Source: Margaritifera margaritifera
Lineage: Eukaryota > Mollusca > Bivalvia > Unionida > Margaritiferidae
Assembly: GCA_029931535.1 (NCBI GenBank)
Contig: JAQPZY010001628.1
Span: forward strand, 3,734,501 to 3,798,500
Direction of reading: 5' to 3'
Length of the DNA stretch: 64,000 nucleotides
Under the pieces are notes generated by a model. It was not told the origin of the DNA and did no database searches. It was given only the letters and a program-made list of their open reading frames with translations. Numbering within the stretch: position 1 is the stretch's first letter; each line of letters opens with the position of its first letter. The position numbers were made by a program, and so were the translations under genes. Below, piece after piece: positions 23,228-34,382 of this stretch.

Positions 23228-23700
23228 TCATTCAAAGAGCAACCGTCCTTCAAAATCAATATAACAGTTGACCTGGATAACATCATTTTCAACACTGGAT
23301 CTCTGATGGAACTTCCTGTGTGATGTCACATAGTTCACTCGGGTCAGGTCACCTGGAGTAGTTGAGGCGCCGTGGATTTCGATGAGACTGTTTACAACTT
23401 TTCCACAGAAAAGTGTGTCGATTCCACTATGGACATTCACCTCAGATACAGTACTGGATACGGCAGAAAAAAAGTAGCACTCCGGTTGTTGTATATTCGT
23501 GTGAAAGGATGGTTACTGGATGCAAAACGTGTATTAAATCTTGATTAAAGATGTTGCTGAATATAGTTATTCCAGATTTAATGTTTTTGTTACCGGATAT
23601 TTGCATTATTTGATTTGGAAGAATGCTGTGGTTGAATAACTTTCCGTCAATTGGGAGATCAGCATTTGTCGACATTCTTTTCATAAGAGAGGTAGGTTTA
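23228..23700 (-). pseudogene. possible exon or gene fragment with repetitive beta-type motif
   Basis: Two abutting minus-strand frames look like protein. The first (23684-23442) reads NADLPIDGKLFNHSILPNQI, then QISGNKNIKSGITIFSN and DLIHVLHPVTI. The second (stretching from about 23500 to 23228 in another frame) reads ECYFFSAVSSTVSEVNVHSG, then a block ending in NDVIQVNCYIDFEG. Repeats of the kind 'INGK-x-F/L ... ISGNK-x-F' occur in long secreted, solenoid-like proteins of invertebrates; here the pattern is suggestive only. The frames disagree by one, so either a frameshift has occurred (pseudogene) or an exon ends between them. A pyrimidine-rich segment (ACCTACCTCTCTTATGAAAAG, read on the minus strand) sits just before the first frame as a weak acceptor. 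No neighbouring exon was found. Confidence 0.33.
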
Positions 23701-25617
23701 TTTACTCCTATAGAATGACATTTAAACTACGCTTGTCCTGGGGGCGGGGTGCAATATCCATACCACGTGATAGCAGCAATGCAAGTCTCTAGACTTACTA
23801 ATGCTGGATTCTCGTGGCTGCTATACGTGGATAGTTTTGCATTGTCTTGAAGATATAAAATAAGGAAAGAAAAAACAAAGAAAGAAGCAGAACAAACAAA
23901 CAGACATAAGGACAAAAACACATCCATACAAAGTGATTCTCGTTCGCGTATTTCGATCTGTGGCAAAAATAGGTTGATGTAATGTACATGTACCGTAGGT
24001 TCCAATGTCTTATTCTTTCTTTAAAAAATTGTATCATACGTAAAATACGTCTCCTACAGTATTTAAAAAAGCAAAAAACTATTTGATTGATGTTATTGTA
24101 CGGATTATTTTTATCATTAAGTATTATTAATGAAAAAACATTCCTTTTATTTAAGGAACATGATAATGCCTTCTATAATTTAGCTTCTAACATGAATTGA
24201 AAATCACCAAACATCTTAGTTACTTATAAATTACTATTTTCATCAGACTTATTAACCACGGATTTCGTAGATAATTGTGAATTGTTTCAAATATTTGTAG
24301 AATATGTTTCACGCTTATAAACTAGTGTCCAAAAATGCATGATATAACATCTTACTAAAGTCAGTTAAAAACTCTGTCCGTTTTCCGGGATTTTAATTGT
24401 GGAACGATGAAAACGTTCACCGAAATATTTGCCAAATATTTCAAACATCAGTGAACGACGGTCCTTTCTTTGTTTTGCTGCACGATCTTTTGAACCAAAT
24501 CAATGAATTCGAATTCATATTTTATGACGTGGCAAAAAATAACAGAGCCTGAACTGTGGTAATAAATTTTAGACACCAAATTAATCTTAAAGTTCGTACA
24601 ACAGAAATCCCCTCTTAGAGATTTTTATGGCACATTGGAAAATATTAAAATCTATCAATCCCTCTAACTGATTAGATTCACTCTGACAATGATCTTTATC
24701 CTCTCTTTTCATATTCCTCTAAAACTATAAGTATTTGTATTGATCACTGTTTGTCAATTCAGAAAATCTTATTAAAGACCTTGATATGTCGGTCTAAAAA
24801 ATACATATCAATACGTCATGTTTTCTTTTGGTGATGCCATTTGGAAAATGAAACCATACATGCTATTCCTTTTAGCTTCTGAATGCGTAAATAAAACTAA
24901 ATATCTTCAGCTCATCGATGGAATAAACTGGACAGTTTGCATGTTAGGTGAACATGCAACGTTTTACGGCAAAGAAAATGTGGCGCAAAATCTTTGATGA
25001 TTTCATCAGACCAGGCAGCGATGTATGAACTGTAATGATTTTTTTCCAAAATATACCTTGTGTCAGAATTGCTTCGCGGAAAAAAATGCATTCTACTTTG
25101 GTGGATAAGAGATAGGATCTCATTTCGATGGTTAATATTAGCAACATTTCATGCTTATACAACCGTAGTTTTTCACTTAGATTTTAAATGGGATCACTAC
25201 GAGACGAAACAACAACTTCTAATCTTGTATTTACGTTGCAAAATTGGCACAAACATATCGCATGAAGCATGACGAACAAGAGGAATACATTTTGTTCTGA
25301 TTGAGCTATAGGTCGGACGCCAGCGATTCTTTCAGGCCTATCGATTACCTTTTTTCATTTTATGTTTGCTAAGCAAAAGAAAGTCGACTGCAAATATCTT
25401 GCTTCCAGTCAGAGTCACATATGCATTACAATCAAGGCACCTTCTTACTGATCATTCACTATGTTTATACAATAGAAAATAGAAAAATGATTTTAACACA
25501 TCCTAAACTTTGACCTACAGAATAAATGTTTAAAACATAACCATACCTTTAGCAAAGGTACATCAATACATAAACAATGCATGGTCATTACGGTCAAACA
25601 GTTCATGGTTGGTTTCG
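23701..25617. other. no gene recognised
   Basis: AT-rich unique DNA. Open frames at 23727-24037, 24944-25162 and 25060-25272 lack motifs and overlap one another on opposite strands. Confidence 0.5.
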
Positions 25618-26035
25618 GGAATCACCGTGGTTCAGTGGTTAACGTTTCAGACTCGCATGCCTAATGTCGCGGGTTTGAATCATTCCCAGATCAGCCAAGG
25701 TCGGCTTCCCGCTGGGGAAGGCACTTTACTCACATAGCTTCTGCATTACCGTCTATACTCGCGTATAGAACTATACCAACTGCAAACTGCATATACCCCG
25801 ATCTTCCGTTGCATAATGCGCCGGCAGATCTGGGTCGGTACGGTTTGTAAGGACTAATCAGTAGAACAAACACCATAGATCCTGATCTGCCGGCGCATTA
25901 TGCGACGGCAGATCAGGGTCTATGTTGTTTGAATTTGGACCTGATTTATACGCGAGTATATACGGTACTTAGACTTCATATGCTCAGGTGCCGTTGAACA
26001 GACACACAAGCAAATTAGTTTCGGTTTTCCTGTCA
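25618..26035 (+). repeat. tRNA-derived SINE, split by a MITE
   Basis: A-box-like TGGTTCAGTGG (25628-25638) and B-box-like GGTTTGAATCA (25672-25682) head a body with CTTCCCGCTGGGGAAGGCAC (25707-25726), the sort of hairpin segment seen in metazoan SINE bodies. At 25747 a 217-bp MITE interrupts; SINE-like sequence (GCTCAGGTGCCGTTGAACAG) appears to resume after it. Boundaries are approximate. Confidence 0.6.
25747..25967 (+). mobile_element. 217-bp MITE (copy 1) with TA target duplication
   Basis: Inverted ends CCGTCTATACTCGCGTATA and TATACGCGAGTATATACGG, flanked by TA on each side, as expected of a Tc1/mariner-like or similar TA-targeting family. Inside are two imperfect palindromes centred on GCATAATGC, each with arms GATCTGCCGGC / GCCGGCAGATC. 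A copy of the same length lies at 36708-36928 in reverse orientation. Non-autonomous: no coding capacity. Confidence 0.85.
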
Positions 26036-26850
26036 TACATTAAATAGAAGATAATTAGCTACATTCATGTAAAATTAAAACGAACAAAAAGAGTTCTTGA
26101 TGCTATGTACCTTAGCATTTGTATTCTCCAACAACAGATTTTTAGGGACAAACACAAGTTACAGGGCTCTAGACAAAATTAACTGACTTACTAGAAACCT
26201 GTTAAAATGGTTTAGACTGAGGAAGCAACATCAATAAAATATTAATTTAATACAAATACCTTTACAGAGAGACTAATCTATTTTACGCTTTGCATTTTAA
26301 TTAAAGCTTTAATGAATCTATCCTCTAGGTTCCCAGTTAACTCTGCAATCAATATAAGCTAAAAATTAACCTAGAAGCGTTCCAAGGAATTTTTTTTTGT
26401 TTTTGTTTTTCCAAAGGTATCTCTAAGACAGTGCGTGATGTCTTATTGTACAAACATTTTCATGTCACCGAAAAGAAATACTAGCTTTATAAGTAGGAAC
26501 GACTGTTCAATTAGTTTAAGTATACACGTATTACCGGCCTGCCATTTCTTAGACATTTTGCCTGCTTATTCCTATGTATTTCGAACTACAGAAATTGAGA
26601 CAATTTATTTAAAATTCCGAAAATTTGCGATATAATAAATACATATAAATACATAAATAAATAAATAAATAAGGCTTTTACATAGAATGAATTTCTTCCA
26701 AAAATCCCAAAGTTAAATCGTTGTTTCATACTTACCGCTATCTAGTAAATGCACAGAACAGGAATTGTAAGTTCCGATGTATCGATCTATTTACTTAAGC
26801 ACTACTTCAAACTTACCCGTATACAAGTGCAGGTTCTGAGTAGAACAGCG
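26036..26850. other. no gene recognised; (AAAT)n near 26652-26672
   Basis: A short AAAT run and unique sequence only. Confidence 0.5.
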
Positions 26851-26855
26851 AACAA

Positions 26856-27290
26856 GCACCTATCACATCCACTCTTTTAGCTCCATTCCCAGCACCTATC
26901 ACATCCACTCTTTTATCTCCAGTCCCAGCACCTATCACATCCACTCTTTTAGCTCCATTCCAAGCAACTATCAAATCCACTCTTTTACGTCCATTCCAAG
27001 CAACTATCACATCCACTCTTTTAGCTCCATTCCAAGCAACTATCACATCCATTCTTTTAGCTCCATTCCAAGCAACTATCACATCCACTCTTTTAGCTCC
27101 ATTCCAAGCACCTATCACATCCGCTCTTTTAGCTCCATTCCAAGCAACTATCAAAACCACTCTTTTAGCTCCATTCCAAGCTACTATCAAATCCACTCTT
27201 TTACGTCCATTCCAAGCAACTATCACATCCATTCTTTTAGCTCCATTCCAAGCACCTATCACATCCACTCTTTTAGCTCCATTCCCAAAG
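26856..27290 (-). repeat. 36-bp tandem repeat, about 12 copies, open on the minus strand
   Basis: Plus-strand unit: CAAGCAACTATCACATCCAC then TCTTTTAGCTCCATTC. Because the unit is a multiple of three, the minus strand stays open for 151 codons (27268 to 26813) with a 12-residue repeat of the type GAKRVDVIVAWN. There is no signal peptide, no non-repeat domain and no splice context. Substitutions change the residues freely (V/L, G/V, A/R/D), so coding is doubtful. Confidence 0.9.
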
Positions 27291-27830
27291 AGAAGTAGTT
27301 ATTTCAATTTCTTTTTGTTCTCCTCCCTCTCATATACTGCAAAAATATTTAAATTTGTGGAAATTGCACTAGTTTCGGTATCGGGACAAATCGCTTGACC
27401 TTTCCTCCCTTTTGACATAAGAAATGAGATAGATAAAATATATATAGAACATGTGCCTTTCATAATTACCATTCGCTGCACTCTATAACATTTCATTTTT
27501 TGCAGCTCAATGGTGAGGGTGTTGAACGTTACTTCCAGATAGCTGATTTTCTTGCTTTCCTATCAGTTTTTTGTATCCATGCGGACATATTTATTACATC
27601 AAGTTTTCATACTGTATATATGGCAAAAGATAAAGAATCATAGAAACAAAATTAAAAGATAAAAAGGACAACACAATTGTTATGTCGGTAGTTGCTATAG
27701 TCGGAGTTATAAAGTTTTAGTTTTAATGAATCCAGTAAGTAATCTGGACTTGACAACGGTTATATCCGTATAGTATAAGTCTTTTCCTCTGAAATTATGA
27801 GCAGTTAGGCACATCCAACATAATGCTCTA
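27291..27830. other. no gene recognised
   Basis: Unique AT-rich sequence. Confidence 0.5.
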
Positions 27831-27831
27831 T

Positions 27832-27919
27832 AGTCAAACACAATAGATAGTCAAACACACTAGATAGTCAAACACACTAGATAGTCAAACACAATAGATA
27901 GTCAAACACAATAGATAGT
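27832..27919 (+). repeat. 17-bp tandem repeat, 5 copies
   Basis: Unit AGTCAAACACAATAGAT with AATAG/ACTAG variants. Confidence 0.93.
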
Positions 27920-28329
27920 CAAAATCATTAAAGTTACAGTCTTAGATATTCAACTTTATTGGAAGCAATTTTGAAGAGTAGAAGAAAGAAAACGAAAATA
28001 TCAGAGTCTATTAATACCAGCACATTGTGTTTGTTTTCATTTGTGTATGTGTGGACAGATGTGAGAACGGAGCTATGGATGTTCACAAGTATCATTTTGA
28101 AATGAGTTATTCCTGTGTTCGATTGCTTATTTGTTTCTATGTTTTAATTCTTCAAACTCTTGAAAACGAATAATTAGCTCAAGGAACACTAGATCGAGAT
28201 CAGACAGTTGGTCATCTGATAGATCTCTTTAATAACCATTATAAACAAGTTGTATTAGGTTCGTGCCAAATAAAAACATTACATACAGATTTATGTCAAC
28301 TTGCACAGAATTTATCACAAGATTTCGAT

Positions 28330-28620
28330 TTTAGACTTGGAACATAAGGGGCGGATACAAAAATATCGTATTTAGGGCGACATAAACAAGTAGGCAGGGG
28401 TCTGTAGAACGGAACCCCTTCTGGGGGCACTTGGGGCGAAGCTCTCGGAAGCTTCTGCATTTTAAGCGTTTCCAGGGCATAATTTTAACTATCTAATTGT
28501 AAAGATAACTTACTCTAGGAAAAGTCCCGGTTGATTAATGGGGGAGGTTGGGCGGGGGAGGAGGAGGGGGAGGGAGGGCGCAAAGGCTCAGCCCAATACC
28601 ATTCTCCACCTGGTACGTCC
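28330..28620 (-). repeat. dispersed repeat with G-rich tract (copy A)
   Basis: 28374-28425, reverse-complemented, matches 33014-33056 closely (shared GTTCCGTTCTACAGACCCC then GCCTACTTGTTT, allowing a few changes). It is followed at 28536-28585 by a G-rich tract (GGGGGAGGTTGGGCGGGGGA and similar), which could form a G-quadruplex on the plus strand. Probably a non-autonomous transposon family. Full ends are not determined. Confidence 0.55.
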
Positions 28621-29402
28621 TGAAGCTGTCTAATATAATTTGCTGCTTTCTATATAGTTCAATCTATTAAACAACAGCAGAGGTCTTGGAATAGAAATAA
28701 ATGAATGATTAATTTTGAGGTCAATTTATCATGGTTTTCTACTGTCCAGAAAAAAGGAAATATGATCTTAATGCTTTCGAGTACTGATGGGCTGAGAATA
28801 AAGTGAAAGAAATAGTGTATATTCATGGTCTTGTTTGAATAAATACAGGTAATCGTAAACTGTCATTGTGTACATTAGTACATAAATATTTATCAATTGA
28901 TTAATTTTACACAAAAAGGTATAAATAAGGTAATAATTAATTGTAAATGCAATTTTTAATTCATAAAATTAATTTGAAAAAGACAGCTATATTTAAATGA
29001 GTGGAAATTGTATTTTGAAATGTGTAAACCGTTATCAAATCTCTTCGTATGATTTAAAACTGTTTAAATCACTAAATGGGATGTTTTTATTGTGGGAAAT
29101 AGCCTAGTTATTCCACTCATCCTAATTATATATTAATCTGATATCTTTGTTTTGTTATCCGCTCTACCATTCTTTTCCTCGTTATGATTTAGAAGACTGA
29201 ATATTCTTTTCGTAAGATTCCGTATTAACGCATTTAAGAGTACATTAAGGTTTCTCTATTGATCCGTTATATTAGCTTGATGCTTTTCTTAATGTTCATA
29301 ATGAGTGTGTGGTTCATAAGACATTGTCGTAAACAACAAAGGAAATCTAAACAACGATAGTGTAACCAAAATAATTAAAAATTGTAAAAACATTTCACCT
29401 TA
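28621..29402. other. no gene recognised
   Basis: AT-rich unique sequence. Confidence 0.5.
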
Positions 29403-30248
29403 AAAAGGCAGAGTGTTTAAAAGAGTAAAGAGTAGTTGATAGTTATATACTGGCAGAGTGTTTAAAGAGTACAGAGTAGTTCATATTTATATACTGGCAG
29501 AGTATTTAAAGAGTACAGAGTAGTTCATATTTATATACTGGCAGAGTATTTAAAGAGTAAAGAGTAGTTAATAGTTATATACTGGCAGAGTGTTTAAAAG
29601 AGTACAGAGTAGTTGATATTTATATACTGGCAGAGTATTTAAAAGAGTAAAGAGTAGTTGATATTTATATACTGGCAGAGTGTTTAAAAGAGTAAAGAGT
29701 AGTTGATATTTATATACTGGCAGAGTGTTTAAAGAGTACAGAGTAGTTAATAGTTATATACTGGCAGAGTGTTTAAAAGAGTAAAAAGTAGTTGATAGTT
29801 ATATACTGGCAGCGTGTTTAAAAGAGTACAGAGTAGTTGATATTTATATACTGGCAGAGTATTTAAAAGAGTACACAGTAGTTGATATTTGTATACTGGC
29901 AGAGTATTTAAAAGAGTACAGAGTAGTTGATATTTATATACTGGCAGAGTGTTTTAAAGAGTAAAAAGTAGTTGACATTTATATACTGGCAGAGTGTTTA
30001 AAAGAGTACAGAGTAGTTGATATTTATATACTAGCAGAGTGTTTAAAAGGGTACAGAGTAGTTGATAGTTATATACTGGCAGAGTATTTAAAGAGTAAAG
30101 AGTAGTTGATACTTATATACTGGCAGAGTATTTAAAGAGTAAAGAGTACTTAATAGTTATATACTGGCAGAGTGTTTAAAGAGTAAAGAGTACTTAATAG
30201 TTATATACTGGCAGATTATTTAAAGAGTAAAGAGTACTTAATAGTTAT
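29403..30248 (+). repeat. 44-45-bp tandem repeat, about 19 copies (left part)
   Basis: Unit: GGCAGAGTGTTTAAAAGAGT then ACAGAGTAGTTGATATTTAT plus ATACT, with GTACAG/GTAAAG and ATT/GTT variants. The array is cut at 30248 by a solo LTR and resumes for most of one unit at 31001-31036. Confidence 0.93.
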
Positions 30249-31000
30249 TGTTATGTATGATGTTTATATAATGTTATAAATGTTTTAGGAAATTATAAAT
30301 GTTTCTTCACTTTAATATTTGCTTAAATCTTTATGTTTGTTAGGAAAAACATGTATAACTAGTGTCCTTGAATTAGGTTGTTTTGATCAATATGTTTTCT
30401 CAATTTGAAGGTCAAGGTTGAATTTTGTTTACAGTTAGAATTCCATTAAGATGACTCATATTCTAGAACATTCTGTCATGTGACCAATCTTTATATATAC
30501 CATGTTTGGTGGACATTTTTTCAGTTTTGACATTACCATCAGTCTTGTAAAGAGCTATTACAGTTGTGAAAATTCATTCCAAATTCTAAGAGAGGAATTA
30601 TTTTAAATATTCATTGGATTATAACAGTGCTCATAAACTTTTGGATTTTGGATTTTTAATTGATGATTTTGGAATTTATGTGAACTTATTCAGAGATTTT
30701 GGAATACTTCATTTTGACATCAGCACATCAAGATTTCTAGTACATCAGGACTTTGGAGACCATTAGCACATCATAACATTCAAGGACACAGCCGTGAATT
30801 CGGAACATTCTATATTTAGGACTTGTGATTAGAACAATCATTCTTATTGGATTATTAGGATTTCAAAACACATTACTGTAAGTGACTTTTTTGATTTTTC
30901 ATTTTAATTATCCAGTAATAAATTGCTTGTTGATTTTTACTTGATTTGTCGGTTTCACTTTCTTTCTGTTACATTTTTCTTAGACCATAGAGTCGTAACA
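30249..31000 (+). mobile_element. solo LTR of a Ty3/Gypsy element, with target duplication
   Basis: A 752-bp copy, in reverse orientation, of the LTR family seen at 51323-52057 and 57187-57921. It starts TGTTATGTATGATG and ends AGAGTCGTAACA, so it has the canonical TG...CA ends. It is flanked by GTTAT on both sides (30244-30248 and 31001-31005), a perfect 5-bp target-site duplication. No internal region remains, so the element was lost by LTR-LTR recombination. It is clearly more diverged from the full element than that element's two LTRs are from each other. Confidence 0.93.
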
Positions 31001-31250
31001 GTTATATACTGGCAGAGTATTTAAAGAGTAGTTAATAGTTATATAATGGCTGAAAAATAAGATATTGCTAAAGATGCCTGGTTGAAACACCTCATTAACA
31101 CAGGATATCAGCCATTACATATTCAGACATTTGCACCTCATTAACACAGGATATCGGCCATTACATATTCAGATATTTGCAGCTCATAAAATCTACATGT
31201 TTTGTAATTTGATAGATTTCACAATTTTTTAAAAGTATCTCTTGGTGAGT
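31001..31250 (+). repeat. end of the 45-bp array and a short duplication
   Basis: 31001-31036 is the remainder of the interrupted minisatellite. At 31090-31180 a segment with CCTCATTAACACAGGATATC then GCCATTACATATTCAGA occurs twice. Confidence 0.75.
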
Positions 31251-31995
31251 ATCAATGTCGTTCATGTTTGATGGATGCTGGGTCACCTAATGGACAGTTA
31301 TCCTTGGCTAATTACGACAAATAAATAAATAAATATGTTCATCTGCATCCAGTAATTAAAAAATAGATAGATAGAAGATCCTGTCAATATTTTAATCCGC
31401 GTAAAATTGGGACAGACCAAACAAAAAAACAAAACAAAAACAGAGTTACAAACTATTTTGCATATTGGTGTCATTACGCACAATACAGTTCAATTGAAAT
31501 TGATAAGGACTGTCTGTCAACGACCGCTAAGGTTAATAGGAAAGATGTTACATAATGCTAGTAAATATTCTTTGACCTATATGTGCGCAGTGCTTTTTAA
31601 CAACAAAAAGATTAAAGATTAAATCTACTTGGGGCAATATCCTTTTGTCATAAGGAAAACTGTATGGTCATTGTCTCAAAAGAAAATTTCATTCTTGGAC
31701 ATGAAGTTTTAGGTTTATTAGCTGATTTAGCAGCTGAGAAATGGAAATAATAATAATAATAATAGTAAACCTCTGATCTCAGACATCTCATTTGGTTCAC
31801 ATTTTGTCTTTATTTTATAATTTTTTTTGTTGCCTAATTCGAAATAGCACATTTACTTTTTCTTTCATGTCAAGCCAATCCTGTATAATCAGCTTTTCAT
31901 TAAAAAGATCCTGTTCCTAGCAAACTTAACTACGTTCATTTGTGACTTTTTAAGGGGCTGTTGTAGAACAGAGACAATTCATTTGTTTCAGGAAC
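31251..31995. other. no gene recognised
   Basis: Open frames near 31298-31622 on both strands lack motifs. Short AAT and AAAT runs are present. Confidence 0.5.
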
Positions 31996-32000
31996 GCATT

Positions 32001-32117
32001 AAAGCTGCCGTAAGCGTACAATAACATATTTAAATTCTCAAGCTGCCGTAAGCGTACAATAAAATATTAAATTCTCAAGCTGCCGTAAGCGTACAATAAA
32101 ATATTTAAATTCTCGAT
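32001..32117 (+). repeat. 38-bp tandem repeat, 3 copies
   Basis: Unit AAGCTGCCGTAAGCGTACAA then TAAAATATTTAAATTCTC. Confidence 0.92.
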
Positions 32118-32137
32118 GTAGAAAAGACAAGTTGGCA

Positions 32138-32350
32138 CTTTTTGTAGCTGATTGCCATTTCTTTCGCATAGACTTGATTACCTTATGTTATTTGTAGCTG
32201 ATTGCCATTTCTTTCGCATAGACTTGATTACCTTATGTTATTTGTAGCTGATTGCCATTTCTTTCGCATAGACTTGATTACCTTATGTTATTTGTAGCTG
32301 ATTGCCATTTCTTTCGCATAGACTTGATTACCTTATGTTTTTTGTAGCTG
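32138..32350 (+). repeat. 50-bp tandem repeat, 4 copies
   Basis: Unit TTTGTAGCTGATTGCCATTT then CTTTCGCATAGACTTGATTA plus CCTTATGTTA; copies are almost identical, so expansion is recent. Begins about 20 bp after the 38-bp array. Confidence 0.93.
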
Positions 32351-32884
32351 ATGTTGATTACTTTATGTATAAGGCTCAAACGAAGAAATGTAGAATTCAT
32401 TAACCATCAGCATTGACTGTATTTAATGTCCATAAAATCCTGCATTGTTCAACAGATAATTAAAGAAAATAAACACCTTCACAAAACAGCAGTAAACGCC
32501 GGTTTGAAAATAAAAAAAAGAAAGTAGATGTAGGAGAGTAACCTATTGCACGCTAAGACATCTAATACACATCTTTTTCTTTTAATTTTTTTTTTTTTTA
32601 GGCAGTACTTTACAAGTAAGCCGCAGGACGGTAGAAATTATTGCTGTTCAATTAAGATGGCCGCTTAGGAGAGTTTATAGTTCGTAAAAAAGAGAGGTGG
32701 GTGGCAGAAACGTACTGGATGTAAAGGTGGCTGTTATAAATGTGTGACCAAAATGGAAAGCCGAACTGTATTATTTTATATTTGTCCTATTGTATTTTAT
32801 ATTTGTTCTATTGTATTTTATATTTATCACAACCATCGTTATTTTCTCCTTATTTCTAAGGTACATTTAAATCGTATATTAAGT
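32351..32884. other. no gene recognised
   Basis: Unique sequence with a short T-run and three TTTTATATTTGT-like repeats near 32772-32825. Confidence 0.45.
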
Positions 32885-33120
32885 ATAATACACTCGCAGG
32901 GTGCGGATCTTGGGAAGGGGGAAGGGTGGGCAGAGCTGGCGCCCCCCCCCCAAAAAAAAAATGAAAGCAAAAATTGTTAACGTTTCCAAGAGTAAGTTTT
33001 CATTACAGTTAAATGGTTTCGTTCCACAGACCCCTCGCCTACTTGTTTGCGCCCCACCCACCCACCCACCCACCCACAAACAACTCCCACCACCACCCAC
33101 CCACCACTTACGCATTCCCC
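32885..33120 (+). repeat. dispersed repeat (copy B) with C-run and (CCCA)n
   Basis: 33014-33056 matches the inverse of copy A at 28.4 kb. It is preceded by a G-rich stretch and a C10A9 run (32942-32960) and followed by CCCA/CCAC tandem units (33050-33105). Overlapping open frames here are products of low complexity. Confidence 0.55.
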
Positions 33121-33344
33121 ACACGCATCCCCTACAACAATACTAAACGATATTTCTGGATTCGCCTCTGTCTCGATCCACTTCACCTGTCAAAATACAA
33201 TTCAATACATATTTCCCGACATATATTCATATCGTATTTTTCTAATATCGATTCAATTATTCTAAAGAAAGCAATTTACAAAACATTCTTAAATAGAAAG
33301 AGCATATGACAAATTTCCCATCAAACAACTTTTTTATTGTGAGG
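33121..33344. other. no gene recognised
   Basis: Unique AT-rich sequence between the C-rich repeat and the following MITE. Confidence 0.4.
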
Positions 33345-33694
33345 CATCGTCGCAAGCCGCGGGCGATAATATCAGCCATGGCCATCTGTGCTAAAAATTT
33401 CCTCGTTTCTCATGAATATGTATAAACTTGCTTAACCAATCACTGTGAGTGCAAGTAAATTCTACTCGCCATTGTGAACCAACATGACCTTTCACGCTGT
33501 TTGAATGAGCTAATCAAAGTTTCTCTCCCAAGCGAAAATGGTCACTTTCATTGACATGTAGGAGATTGTTACTTTGTGTTGTTGAAGACGTATTTTCGTT
33601 TATGCGTACTCATGAAAAACGAGGAAATCTCAGCACAAACAGCCACGTCTGTTAAAGGAGTGTAGCGGATTATCGCTGGTGGCTTGCAGCGATG
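33345..33694. mobile_element. 350-bp MITE with long terminal inverted repeats
   Basis: The first 75 bases pair with the last 90 in inverted orientation: CATCGTCGCAAGCC / GGCTTGCAGCGATG, then GCGATAAT / ATTATCGC, then CTGTGCTAAAAATTTCCTCG / CGAGGAAATCTCAGCACAAA and TCATGAATA / TACTCATGA. The TIRs carry small indels relative to each other. The unique centre is about 185 bp and has no coding capacity. No clear target duplication was seen, so superfamily is unassigned. Confidence 0.75.
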
Positions 33695-34380
33695 ATTGGG
33701 AGGGGACACCAGAATCAAGTTTTGCGGGGGTGGGGGCATAATTACTTGCTACGCCACTGTCTGCGTACTCTAAGATATTACAGTGAAGCTTTCCACTTCT
33801 TGCTGACTGTGCGAAAGTCAAACGAAACTTTTCTGTAAGAATTCTTCCATAAGTAACGGCTTTGGATATAAACTTAAATTTCGACCTAAAATGGCGGTCA
33901 TTTCGGCCCAACAAGAATTCCCGTACAAGCTTTTGTCTTACGCTCTATGATTGAGGCAACATAAAACTTCAATGATCCATTCGCCAAACACAAGACTTTC
34001 CAATGTAAAGAGACACAGAAAGGCCTTATGCATTTAATTCATATTCACGTCATCACCAAAAGGTCGGCACTGCATTGACAGGGTTTTAATCCACAAATAG
34101 CAAAATTCCTCACGGCTCTGCATTTGGCTTAATGTTTGAATAGTCACGAAACGTACATAAAACTAATAATAATAATAATAATAATAATACTAACTTGGTC
34201 ACCTCTTCTTATTCATGTAAAGGTTTTTTTAACAAAAACTCTGTTACTATAAATTGCATTTCGAGCTGGAGCGGAAGCACATCGTATGCCCTTTCACTTT
34301 TGAACATTCAACATGTTTTCAACTTGCTTGCATAAAATAAATAAGACTGAGATTATGTATTAATTCTCCTAACCTGTCAA
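33695..34380. other. no gene recognised; (AAT)n at 34168-34190
   Basis: Unique sequence with a G-rich segment right after the MITE (GCGGGGGTGGGGGC near 33725). Confidence 0.45.
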
Positions 34381-34382
34381 AC

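Noticed and set aside
25618..25700. tRNA gene
   Set aside because: Same reason: pol III boxes in a SINE head, no complete cloverleaf.
32901..33186. Proline/threonine- or glycine/tryptophan-rich open frames on both strands
   Set aside because: Produced by (CCCA)n and C/A runs; no unique coding sequence.
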